A stretch of DNA of 12,976 bases. It comes from JBQTIQ01 sp052387955. Lineage in GTDB: Bacteria > Actinomycetota > Acidimicrobiia > Acidimicrobiales > JACDCH01. Position 1 is the first letter of the stretch. The number at the start of each line of letters is the position of its first letter. Below the pieces are notes generated by a model. The model ran no database searches. It was not told where the DNA came from and saw nothing but the letters and a program-made list of their open reading frames with translations. The stretch lies in assembly GCA_052387955.1 (NCBI GenBank), contig JBQTIQ010000056.1, positions 1 to 12,976 on the forward strand, in the 5' to 3' direction. Positions 5,807 to 12,354 of the stretch are shown here, one piece after another. A program made the translations under genes and the position numbers.

Positions 5807-5837
5807 GCACCTACCCGCGCTCGGCGCGCGTCGGTGC
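5807..5837 (+). terminator. Possible terminator hairpin after E2 gene
   Basis: Thirty bases past the E2 stop, GCACC (5807-5811) pairs with GGTGC (5833-5837). Inside it, CGCGC-TCG-GCGCG forms a second stem. There is no U-tract, only GTTCCC, so intrinsic termination is uncertain. It marks the boundary between the lipoyl operon and the accessory insert. Confidence 0.35.
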
Positions 5838-5903
5838 GTTCCCGATCGAGTCAGGCGGCGGACCGGGCGTCTTCCTTGCGTTCGTTGTGGCCTTCTACCG
5901 GGT

Positions 5904-6038
5904 TCAGGCGGTCCTTCCGTCGCTTCTCCCGGTCTTCTCCGACTTCTCGTCGGCCGGTCGAAGGCCAGGCACGACGAGCGGCTCGAATAGGCGCGCGGCC
6001 TGCGCCTGCATGCCGGGCAGCACGTGCTGGAACGTGGT
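5904..6038 (-). pseudogene. C-terminal remnant of a tyrosine recombinase (phage/ICE integrase type)
   Basis: Reading down the minus strand from 6038 to the TGA at 5904-5906 gives 44 residues beginning TTFQHVLPGMQAQAARLFEP. This matches the end of actinobacterial tyrosine recombinases, in which the catalytic Tyr in 'TTY/DTY-HVLPGMQAEAAR' is followed by a C-terminal helix. At that Tyr position there is Phe. The rest of the recombinase (catalytic Arg, His-x-x-Arg) is missing. The fragment begins in frame directly after the stop of the neighbouring DUF4243 gene, and no start codon serves it, so it is not expressed on its own. It is evidence that a mobile element once integrated between the E2 and lipoate genes. 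Confidence 0.68.
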
Positions 6039-6938
6039 TCAGGACGGCTTTTGTCGAGTCAGCGTCCGGAGGCCCCGGCGGGCGACGCGCTCGGCTGCGG
6101 CGAGGAACACGGGATTGTTGGTCGCGGCGAAGCCGCGAAGCGAGGCCTCCACGAGCTTGACCGCGTGGGCATCGCCGCTGGCGATCGCGGCGTCGATCAG
6201 CGTGGCCTCGTCAACCTCGGGTGCGGCCGTCGGGGCGATCGGTTCTGTGTGTTCGTAGAGTGCCGCGTGTTCGGCCTTGACGTGAGCCAGGGCTACCGCG
6301 GTGGCTGCCTCGTCGGTGTGGCGGACCAGGATCGACACCGCCATGGCGGCGGTAACGCCATGGAGGTGGATGATGTTCGGTCGGGCGAGGTAGTGGCGTG
6401 CGGCGTCCGCCGCCGCGTGCACGACGGCCAGCTCGACGTCGTTCACAGCGCGGACCGCGGCGAGGTCGGGCGGGTAGCCGTGATCGAACTGAGCGGCCCA
6501 GTAGCCGAGAGCGCGCACGAGCTCGGCGCCGCGAGCAGGCGTGTCTGCCCTCTCGATGGCGCGGGTCGCGTGGGCGCAGCGGATCGTGCCGTGGAACAAG
6601 GCGACTCCCATCCCGGGTAGCAGTCGAGGAAGCCACTCGTTCAGGACCGGTTCCCAGCCGTCGTCGGCGATGGCGCGCTGGAAGTAGCCCATCCACTCGC
6701 CCGCCAGGTTGATGTCACCAAGCGCCTCCGTCCAGAGGAACCGACCGGGCGCGACCGGCGTGGTCGGAGGAGTCCCGGCGTCGAGCCGCGACCACGAGTC
6801 GACCTCTCGCGGCCGGCCAAGCGCGTCGAGCGCTTCGCACACCATCGGGCCGTGGTTCACATAGCCCTGCGGATCGTCGAACCCCCACTGGCCGAGCCGG
6901 TCGAACGCAGCATCGAGGACGTCGCTCGGTGTCGGCAT
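6039..6938 (-). CDS. Questin-oxidase-like protein (DUF4243)
   Basis: A 299-aa soluble protein with the landmarks of the questin oxidase-like (DUF4243) family. These are YVNHGPMVCEAL near the start (26-37), GEWMGYFQRAIADDGWEPVLNEWLPRLLPGM across 80-110, and ALFHGTIRCAHATRAI (113-128). Later come NIIHLHGVTAAMAV (188-201) and a C-terminal DAHAVKLVEA (256-265). The repeated His residues in NHG, FHG, CAH and HLHG suggest an active site. Fungal questin oxidase performs a Baeyer-Villiger-like ring opening of anthraquinones, but the bacterial substrate is unknown. The ATG at 6938 has an ideal AAGGAGG ribosome site 7 nt upstream. A much longer frame upstream runs antisense through the regulator and is discarded. 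The gene is divergent from a TetR repressor with a shared operator, so it is likely its target. Confidence 0.8.
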   Translation of the reverse strand: MPTPSDVLDAAFDRLGQWGFDDPQGYVNHGPMVCEALDALGRPREVDSWSRLDAGTPPTTPVAPGRFLWTEALGDINLAGEWMGYFQRAIADDGWEPVLNEWLPRLLPGMGVALFHGTIRCAHATRAIERADTPARGAELVRALGYWAAQFDHGYPPDLAAVRAVNDVELAVVHAAADAARHYLARPNIIHLHGVTAAMAVSILVRHTDEAATAVALAHVKAEHAALYEHTEPIAPTAAPEVDEATLIDAAIASGDAHAVKLVEASLRGFAATNNPVFLAAAERVARRGLRTLTRQKPS

Positions 6939-6958
6939 ACCGTTGCCTCCTTCTTCGG

Positions 6959-6985
6959 GTACGCTGTACGCAGTTGTAGCGTACA
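6959..6985. promoter_or_regulatory. Probable TetR operator between DUF4243 gene and tetR
   Basis: TGTACGC (6965-6971) and GCGTACA (6979-6985) form a perfect 7-bp inverted repeat with a 7-nt spacer, 21 bp in all. An overlapping pair, GTACGCT (6959-6965) and AGCGTAC (6978-6984), is also perfect, so GTACGC occurs as a direct repeat on the left. TANNNT boxes on both strands (TAGCGT at 6977-6982 on plus, TACGCT at 6978-6983 on minus) lie inside it. Bound repressor would therefore block both divergent promoters. Confidence 0.72.
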
Positions 6986-7019
6986 TCGTCCGCAGAATCG
7001 GGCTCAAGGGTTGGAGGAG

Positions 7020-7796
7020 ATGGCTGACGAGCGCGCCGGCAGCGGGAACATCGGGCGCACGCTGCAGCTGTTGTGGGACCCCGAGTCGAGCTCTGGGCGG
7101 GGGCCGCGACGCTCGCTGCGTGTCGCGGCCATCGTCGACATGGCGGTCGAGATCGCCGACGAGCGAGGGTTGGCGGCCGTCTCGATCCGATCGGTGGCGG
7201 CCGAGCTCGGCGTCGGCGCGATGACGCTGTACCGCTACATCCCCAGCAAGGCCGAGCTGCTCGACCTGATGCTGGATCGGGTCAACCAGCCCGAGCTCGA
7301 CCGACTCCCTACCGGCTGGCGGCCAGCGATGGAAGCGGTCGGCCGCGAGCTGTGGCGGCTCTACACCACCCACCGGTGGTTGCCGCTCGTCGACCAGGCG
7401 CGGCCCGTCCTCGGCCCGAACGCGGTCCGCTCGCTCGACCTGGTGATGGGCGCGTTGCACGGGAGCGGGCTGACCGACCAGGAGAAGGTGTCCCTGATGG
7501 TCACGATCGACTCGTTCACCACGACCCTCGCCCGTACCGCGAACGCCATGGCGACCGCCGAGGAGCGGACCGGCGTCACCCACCAGGAGTTCTGGAGCTC
7601 CCAGGAGGCTGCGTTGGTGAGCGCCATGGAGACCGGCCGGTACCCGCACATGGCCGGCCTGAGCGACGATGCCTTCGCCGGGTCGAACGAAGAGCATGCC
7701 GAGTTCGGCCTCCGGCGCATCCTCGACGGCGTGCAGTCCCTCCTCGACGCCCGCACCGGCGAACCACCCACGGGTGGTAACCCGCCGCGCAGCTGA
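7020..7796 (+). CDS. TetR/AcrR-family transcriptional regulator
   Basis: 258-aa one-component repressor. A disordered start (1-33) is followed by the DNA-binding domain: AAIVDMAVEIADERG (36-50), then the helix-turn-helix SIRSVAAELGVGAMTLYRYI (55-74) and SKAELLDLMLDRV. The ligand-binding half (about 95-240) has GPNAVRSLDLVMGALHGSGL and a long helix VSLMVTIDSFTTTLARTANAM. This matches the TetR C-terminal type (TetR_C_1) often found beside oxygenases and transporters. The ATG at 7020 was chosen because homology begins soon after and the frame upstream runs through the operator. GGAGG at 7013-7017 is very close (2 nt), so AAGGG at 7006-7010 may help. It probably represses itself and the divergent DUF4243 gene. 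The effector is unknown. Confidence 0.88.
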   Translation: MADERAGSGNIGRTLQLLWDPESSSGRGPRRSLRVAAIVDMAVEIADERGLAAVSIRSVAAELGVGAMTLYRYIPSKAELLDLMLDRVNQPELDRLPTGWRPAMEAVGRELWRLYTTHRWLPLVDQARPVLGPNAVRSLDLVMGALHGSGLTDQEKVSLMVTIDSFTTTLARTANAMATAEERTGVTHQEFWSSQEAALVSAMETGRYPHMAGLSDDAFAGSNEEHAEFGLRRILDGVQSLLDARTGEPPTGGNPPRS

Positions 7797-7861
7797 TGTT
7801 CGATGCGACGCACGTACGCGGTGAGGTTCGTCGGTCTCAGCGCCCGGCTGGCAATTGCCGA

Positions 7862-7893
7862 CCGCTGAGTCGGCGCATACCTGCCCTCAGCGG
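7862..7893. terminator. 8-bp inverted repeat after tetR, possible terminator or insertion scar
   Basis: CCGCTGAG (7862-7869) and CTCAGCGG (7886-7893) pair perfectly around a 16-nt loop. CTCAGCG also occurs at 7836-7842. The repeat lies 66 bp past the tetR stop, at the edge of the accessory insert. There is no T-run, so termination is only one reading. Confidence 0.35.
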
Positions 7894-7936
7894 GCGCGGG
7901 CGCATTGCGGTCGAGGGGGGGGTTGGGGCTCGCCGG

Positions 7937-7954
7937 CCGGCCGGCGCCGGCCGG
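7937..7954. repeat. 18-bp perfect palindrome before lipB-lipA
   Basis: CCGGCCGGCGCCGGCCGG is self-complementary throughout and ends at the base before the TAGCGT box. A G-tract (8 G at 7915-7922, then TTGGGG) lies just upstream. It could be a regulator site over the promoter, or simple GC-rich sequence. The stretch 7797-7968 holds no gene. Confidence 0.5.
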
Positions 7955-7960
7955 TAGCGT
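7955..7960 (+). promoter_or_regulatory. Putative -10 box of lipB-lipA (leaderless)
   Basis: TAGCGT fits TANNNT and ends 8 nt before the ATG at 7969, the spacing also seen at 4052-4057 and 4111-4116. No Shine-Dalgarno lies between, so the message may start at the ATG. Confidence 0.42.
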
Positions 7961-7968
7961 GGCCGCCG

Positions 7969-9657
7969 ATGCTGCGGGTCCGGTGGTTGGGTCGTGTGCG
8001 CTTCCGAGACGCCCACGCGCTCCAGCGGGCGCTCTTCGAGCGGTCGGCCGACGACCACCTGTTGCTGCTCGAGCACCCCCACGTGTTCACGCTGGGGGTT
8101 CGGGGCGACCTGGGGAACGTCCTCGTGCCGCCGGCGGACGTGGGTGCCGAACTGGTGAAGACCGACCGGGGTGGTGACGTCACCTACCACGGCCCGGGCC
8201 AGGTGGTGGGCTACCCGGTATTGACCGTGCCCGGCAAGAGGGGCGGCGGTATGGCCGATACCGCCGCCTACGTCCACGCCGTCGAGCAGGTGGTGATCGA
8301 CGCCCTGGCCGACCTCGGCCTGCCCGGCGCCGGCCGATACCCACACGAACCGGGCGTGTGGCTCGACGCCGACGGGCCTGCTCCCCGCAAGATCGCCGCT
8401 GTCGGTGTGCGGCTGTCACGGGGGCGCACCATGCACGGCTTCGCCCTCAACGTCGACCCCGACATGTCCTACTTCGGCCACATCGTCCCCTGCGGGATCG
8501 CCGACAAGGCGGTGACTTCGCTGGCGGCCGAGGGCGTCGAGATTAGTGTCCGCGACGCGGTCGACGCCCTCGTCGGCCGGGCCGTCGAGCGGTGGGGGAC
8601 CGACGGCCACGAACGCCAGGACGTGGTCTGGCGCCACCGGGCCGACGACACCGACCTGTCGGCGTTCTCCCGTTCCGGGGTCGCCGGCGACGCTGTCCCG
8701 CTGCGGCTCATGGCCCGTCGCGCCGAGGCCGGGGTGACCGCATCGGTCGACATCGAGGCCCGCAAGCCCGACTGGGTGAAGGCCAAGGTGAGGATCGGGC
8801 CCGACTACCTGCGGCTCCAGCGGACGATGCGCGACCTCGGGCTGGTCACGGTGTGCGAGGAAGCGGGCTGTCCCAACATCTTCGAGTGCTGGGCCGACGG
8901 CACCGCCACGTTCATGATCAACGGCGAACGCTGCACCCGGGCGTGCGGGTTCTGCCTCGTCGACACCCGCCGGCCCGAAGCCCTCGACCCGACCGAGCCG
9001 CTGCGGGTGGCCGATGCCGTCGAACGTATGGGCCTGTCCTACGCCGTGATCACCGCGGTGGCCCGCGACGACCTTCCCGACGGCGGGGCGGGCGCCTTCG
9101 CCGCCACCATCGCGGCCATCCGGCAACGCACGCCGTCGGTCCAGGTCGAAGTGCTGGTCCCGGACTGCAAGGGCGACCCCGGCGCCCTCGGCGTCATCTT
9201 CGCCGCCCGGCCCGACGTGTTGAACCACAACGTCGAGACCGTGGCCCGGCTCCAGCGGGCCGTGCGCCCCAGCGCCTCCTACGCCCGCAGCCTGGCCGTG
9301 CTCGCCCGTGCCCGGGCCGACGGGCTGACCACGAAGTCGGGGCTGATCGTCGGGCTGGGCGAGAGCGACGACGAGGTGCTGGCCACTTTGGCCGACCTGC
9401 ATGGGGTAGGGGTCGACATCGTCACCGTCGGCCAGTACCTGCGGCCGACGACAGCTCACCTGCCGGTTGCCCGTTGGTGGGCGCCGGAAGACTTCGCCAC
9501 GGTGAAGGCCGCCGGCGAGGCCATGGGAATTGCCCACGTCGAGGCCACGCCGCTCACCCGGTCGAGCCACCACGCCCGCCAGGCCACGCAGGCGGCCTCG
9601 GCCGCCACGGTGTCTCGTTCCCCGGTACGGATCGGCTCCCGCACCGGAGGTGGATAG
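7969..9657 (+). CDS. lipB-lipA: Fused LipB octanoyltransferase - LipA lipoyl synthase
   Basis: One uninterrupted 562-codon frame contains both enzymes of lipoyl assembly. Residues 1-225 are LipB, which moves octanoate from acyl carrier protein to the lipoyl-domain Lys. Its motifs are RGGDVTYHGPGQ (67-78, His74), KIAAVGVR with catalytic Lys141, and HIVPCGIADKAVTSL with catalytic Cys175. About 25 residues join it to LipA (from about 248), a radical-SAM enzyme that inserts two sulfurs. LipA's auxiliary cluster Cys are CEEAGCPNIFEC (296, 301, 307), the radical-SAM cluster is CTRACGFC (322, 326, 329), and RSSHHA (531-536) corresponds to the RSSYxA serine motif. Both halves keep their key residues. 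The ATG at 7969 fits homology and the leaderless box. An in-frame ATG at 8710 (MARRAEAGV) could also start a free LipA. The E2 with its lipoyl domain lies 2.2 kb upstream across an insert. Confidence 0.92.
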   Translation: MLRVRWLGRVRFRDAHALQRALFERSADDHLLLLEHPHVFTLGVRGDLGNVLVPPADVGAELVKTDRGGDVTYHGPGQVVGYPVLTVPGKRGGGMADTAAYVHAVEQVVIDALADLGLPGAGRYPHEPGVWLDADGPAPRKIAAVGVRLSRGRTMHGFALNVDPDMSYFGHIVPCGIADKAVTSLAAEGVEISVRDAVDALVGRAVERWGTDGHERQDVVWRHRADDTDLSAFSRSGVAGDAVPLRLMARRAEAGVTASVDIEARKPDWVKAKVRIGPDYLRLQRTMRDLGLVTVCEEAGCPNIFECWADGTATFMINGERCTRACGFCLVDTRRPEALDPTEPLRVADAVERMGLSYAVITAVARDDLPDGGAGAFAATIAAIRQRTPSVQVEVLVPDCKGDPGALGVIFAARPDVLNHNVETVARLQRAVRPSASYARSLAVLARARADGLTTKSGLIVGLGESDDEVLATLADLHGVGVDIVTVGQYLRPTTAHLPVARWWAPEDFATVKAAGEAMGIAHVEATPLTRSSHHARQATQAASAATVSRSPVRIGSRTGGG

Positions 9658-9660
9658 ACC

Positions 9661-10203
9661 ATGGCTGCCGTGATCGACGAACTCGACGCAGAGATGATCG
9701 GCTGGATCGGACGACAGCCGGTCTTCTTCGTGGCTACCGCCCCCAGCAACGGCGGCCACGTGAACCTGTCGCCCAAGGGCTACGACGCCTTCCGGGTCCT
9801 CGCCCCCCGCAAGGTCGCCTACCTCGACCTCACCGGCAGCGGGATCGAGACCATCGCCCATCTGCGCGAGAACGGCCGCATCACGATCATGTTCTGTGCC
9901 TTCGTCGGCCCGCCCCAGATCCTGCGCCTGTACGGCGCCGGCACCGTGTACGAGGTCGGCACCGACGGGTTCGCGAGCCGGGCCGAACGGTTCCCGACCC
10001 TCGCCGGTGCGAGGGCCGTCATCGAGGTCGACATCGACCGGATCTCGTCCTCCTGTGGTTTCGCAGTCCCGTTCATGGAGGTAGTCGGCGAGCGGCCGAC
10101 CCTGAGCGAATGGGCCGAGAAGAAGGGCGACGACGGCGTGGCCCGCTACCAGCGCGACAAGAACGCGGCTTCCATAGACGGCCTGCCCGGCTTCGGAAGC
10201 TGA
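9661..10203 (+). CDS. Pyridoxamine 5'-phosphate oxidase (PPOX)-family flavoprotein
   Basis: 180-aa protein of the PPOX split-barrel fold, which usually binds FMN or F420. Visible features are the first strand FFVATAP (22-28), HVNLSPKGYDAFRVL (33-47), VAYLDLTGSGIETIAHLREN (52-71), RITIMFCAF (73-81) and YGAGTVYEVG (91-100). An SCGFAVPFME motif (131-140) and a C-terminal NAASIDGLPG (168-177) are typical of one uncharacterised subgroup of this length. True PdxH residues are not evident, so vitamin B6 synthesis should not be assumed. GGAGG at 9646-9650, 10 nt before the ATG, supports the start. It begins 3 nt after the lipB-lipA stop, so it is likely in the same transcript. Confidence 0.85.
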   Translation: MAAVIDELDAEMIGWIGRQPVFFVATAPSNGGHVNLSPKGYDAFRVLAPRKVAYLDLTGSGIETIAHLRENGRITIMFCAFVGPPQILRLYGAGTVYEVGTDGFASRAERFPTLAGARAVIEVDIDRISSSCGFAVPFMEVVGERPTLSEWAEKKGDDGVARYQRDKNAASIDGLPGFGS

Positions 10204-10250
10204 CGTGCGAGCACGGCAGGCCGACAGCGCGAGCGCCTGCTCGCCCGGCC
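10204..10250 (+). repeat. Dispersed 3'-end structured repeat, copy 3, shortened (after PPOX gene)
   Basis: Beginning at the base after the PPOX stop: GTGCGAGC, AGGCCGAC, then a hairpin with arms GCGAGC and GCTCGC around GCCT, ending in CCCGG. It matches the first half of copies 1 and 2 in block order and in hairpin arms. The GATGGG-GTGGGG block and final hairpin are not recognisable. The GTG used as start of the next gene is the first GTG of the repeat itself. Confidence 0.6.
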
Positions 10251-11365
10251 CCCCGTTCGTCGAACGGATGGGGCGGGCACGGGCTCGGATGGAGGCGCTC
10301 GAGGTCGACGTCCTGCTGCTCTCGGTCGGTCCCGACCTGCCCTATCTGACCGGCTACGAGGCGATGCCCCTCGAGCGGCTGACGATGCTGGTGCTGCCCC
10401 GGGCCGGGGAGGCGGTCCTGGTCGTGCCCGGGCTCGAAGCGCCCAGGGTGACCGAACGTCCCGATGGGTTCCGACTGGTGCCATGGGCCGAGACCGAGGA
10501 CCCGGTCGAGCTGGTGGCCGAGGCCGCCGGCGCTCCCGCCCTCGCCGCCATCGGCGACCGGACCTGGGCACGGTTCCTCCTCGAGCTGTCGGCCCGGATG
10601 CCGGCGACCCGGTTCATCGCCGCCCGAGACGTCATGGGCGAGCTCCGAGCGGTCAAGGACGACGCCGAGGTCCGGGCCCTGCGCCGGGCCGCGGCCGGCG
10701 CCGACCGGGTGGCGGCCCAGCTCCAAGGCGGCGAGATCTCCCTCGTCGGCCGCACCGAAGCCGAGGTTTCGGCCGACATCGGCCGGCGCCTGCTGGCCGA
10801 GGGGCACCATCGGGTCAACTTCGCCATCGTCGCGGCCGGCCCCAACGCCGCCAGCCCCCACCACGAGCCCGCCGACCGGGTCATCCAGGCCGGGGAGGTC
10901 GTGTTGTGCGATTTCGGCGGGACCATGGCCGGCGACGACGGTGTCGGCTACTGCTCCGACATCACCCGGTGCGTCTGGACCGGTGGCTCGGAGCCCCCCT
11001 CGGAGTTCCGTGACCTCTACCGTGTCCTCCACGACGCCCAACAGGCGGCTGTCGGCGCCGCCGTCGTGGGCATGCCGTGCGAGGACGTCGACGGCGTGGC
11101 CCGGCGGCTCATCACCGAAGGGGGCTACGGCGACCTGTTCATCCACCGCACCGGGCATGGCATCGGCATCGAGGAGCACGAGGACCCCTATCTGGTCGGC
11201 GGCAACTGCACGCCGTTGGCCCCCGGCCATGCCTTTTCGATCGAGCCCGGCATCTACGTGCCCGGCCGCTGGGGTGCGCGCCTGGAGGACATCGTGGTGG
11301 CCACCGCGGCCGGCCCCGAAGCCCTCAACCAGGCGGACCACGGGCTCGTCGTCGTCGACGTCTAG
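10205..11365 (+). CDS. M24-family metallopeptidase (Xaa-Pro aminopeptidase-like)
   Basis: 386-aa protein with a creatinase-type N-terminal domain (about 20-145, with DVLLLSVGPDLPYLTGY at 35-51) and a pita-bread peptidase domain (about 150-386). Candidate metal ligands are Asp236 (LCDFGG), Asp252 (YCSDITR), His318 (RTGHGIG), Glu347 (FSIEPGIY) and Glu361 (ARLEDIV), the five expected for a dinuclear M24 enzyme. His219/220 in SPHHEP would be the usual substrate-side His. It probably removes N-terminal residues before proline. The start is uncertain. GTG 10205 has GGAAG five nt upstream, but its first 17 codons are encoded by the dispersed repeat. The only other in-frame start is ATG 10268, which would clip a plausible FVER helix. 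One nucleotide separates it from the PPOX stop. Confidence 0.88.
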   Translation: MRARQADSASACSPGPPFVERMGRARARMEALEVDVLLLSVGPDLPYLTGYEAMPLERLTMLVLPRAGEAVLVVPGLEAPRVTERPDGFRLVPWAETEDPVELVAEAAGAPALAAIGDRTWARFLLELSARMPATRFIAARDVMGELRAVKDDAEVRALRRAAAGADRVAAQLQGGEISLVGRTEAEVSADIGRRLLAEGHHRVNFAIVAAGPNAASPHHEPADRVIQAGEVVLCDFGGTMAGDDGVGYCSDITRCVWTGGSEPPSEFRDLYRVLHDAQQAAVGAAVVGMPCEDVDGVARRLITEGGYGDLFIHRTGHGIGIEEHEDPYLVGGNCTPLAPGHAFSIEPGIYVPGRWGARLEDIVVATAAGPEALNQADHGLVVVDV

Positions 11366-11407
11366 CTCCAGAGCTGTCGTGGCGGCCTGCTGCCCGTCGT
11401 CGCCGGC

Positions 11408-12292
11408 GTGACCACCTTCGACGGTGCCACCGTGCTGTTGCAGTGGGCGACCGGGGGCCTGGCGTTCCTGTGGGTCACGACCCGTCGCCGTCAGGTCGGG
11501 ATCGGCTACGGCTGGCTGCTCCGAGGCTGCTATCTGGCCATGGCGGTGGGTGCCGCGCTGTTGGGCCGCCGCCTCGGGCCTGTCCTGGTCCGAGACCTGA
11601 GCGCAGTGCTGGTCGCGGTGGCGGCCGCCTTCGCACTGACGGTGTCGGTTATCCGGCGTCGGGCCGGCGTCGAAGGCGAACGCGCCCGCCAGGAACGCAA
11701 GGCCGCCCGGGTGGCGGCCATGGTCGACCGGCCCGACGAGAGCGGTCGCGACCCGCGGCCCCCCGAGGACGGCACGGCGGCGCTGCGTTCGAGCGAGTTC
11801 CCGCCGGCGCTGGACCTGGTGGCGCCCGTGGTCGGTCTGATCGGGCTCGTCGCCGCCGGGATCGACGGTGGCGGCCCTGTCGTCCTCGGCGTGGTGCGGC
11901 TGCTGGTCGGAGCGGCCTTCCTGGGGGCGGTCACCGACGCCATGCTCCTGGGCCACTGGTACCTGGTCCAGCCCGGGCTGGCCCGCGGCCCGTTGCTGGA
12001 GGTGGTCCGCTGCGTGGGCTACCTCTGGCCCTTCGAGGTGGGGGCGCTGCTGGTCCCGACCGGGATGGTGTCGGTGTTCACGGGCTCGGTCGACGACGGG
12101 TACAGCGGCGTGCTGGGCTGGTTCTGGGTGGCCTGCGCGGTGACCACGATCGCCCTGGTGTTCCTGACCCGGGCCGCACTGAGAGAGCGGGCCTACTCAG
12201 CGGTCATGGCCGCCACCGGCCTGCTCTACCTCGCCATCCTCACGGCTGCCGGCACCGACCTGGTCGCCCGGGCGGTGCTGTCCTCCGCCTGA
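11408..12292 (+). CDS. Polytopic membrane protein of unknown function
   Basis: 294-aa protein that I cannot assign to a named family. About eight hydrophobic helices can be drawn, near 5-25, 33-53, 59-82, 133-152, 157-180, 200-225, 235-256 and 262-285. A charged, probably cytoplasmic loop at 83-130 (RARQERKAARVAAMVDRPDE) divides them three and five. The most distinctive piece is TDAMLLGHWYLVQPGL (176-191), with a His in a helix end, followed by GYLWPFEVGALLVPTG (204-219). The GTG at 11408 is the start used. A 10-codon GTG ORF at 11379-11411 ends in a TGA that overlaps it (GTGA), which may be coupling or chance. It lies 42 bp after the M24 gene and reads the same way. A metal, heme or transport role would be guesswork. 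Confidence 0.75.
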   Translation: MTTFDGATVLLQWATGGLAFLWVTTRRRQVGIGYGWLLRGCYLAMAVGAALLGRRLGPVLVRDLSAVLVAVAAAFALTVSVIRRRAGVEGERARQERKAARVAAMVDRPDESGRDPRPPEDGTAALRSSEFPPALDLVAPVVGLIGLVAAGIDGGGPVVLGVVRLLVGAAFLGAVTDAMLLGHWYLVQPGLARGPLLEVVRCVGYLWPFEVGALLVPTGMVSVFTGSVDDGYSGVLGWFWVACAVTTIALVFLTRAALRERAYSAVMAATGLLYLAILTAAGTDLVARAVLSSA

Positions 12293-12354
12293 GGGCTCCC
12301 GTGCGCCGACCTGCACGGCCAGCACGGCGAGCGCCCGCGGCCGACGCCAGATGG
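12293..12354. other. Short convergent intergenic region
   Basis: This gap separates the convergent membrane-protein and toxin genes. Scattered GC-rich pairs (for example GTGC / GCAC) are present, but no clean terminator with a T-run. It shares single words with the dispersed repeat but not its block order. Confidence 0.4.

Noticed and set aside
6939..7697. Long minus-strand extension of the DUF4243 frame (552 aa in total)
   Set aside because: It runs antisense through the well-supported TetR gene and its operator. The family homology and the AAGGAGG site both place the start at 6938.
7797..7900. Missing part of the tyrosine recombinase on the far side of the insert
   Set aside because: Translation of both strands here shows no recombinase motifs (Arg or His-x-x-Arg boxes).
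8416..9861. 481-aa open frame antisense to lipB-lipA
   Set aside because: It is a Gly/Asp/His-rich shadow typical of GC-rich genes, while the plus strand carries intact catalytic motifs.
10073..11956. 627-aa minus-strand open frame
   Set aside because: It is antisense to the PPOX end, the M24 gene and the membrane gene. Its composition is low-complexity with no recognisable domain.
12293..12354. Possible fourth copy of the 3'-end repeat after the membrane gene
   Set aside because: Only scattered words (GTGCG, GAGCGCC, GGCCGAC) match. The block order and hairpin arms are not preserved.
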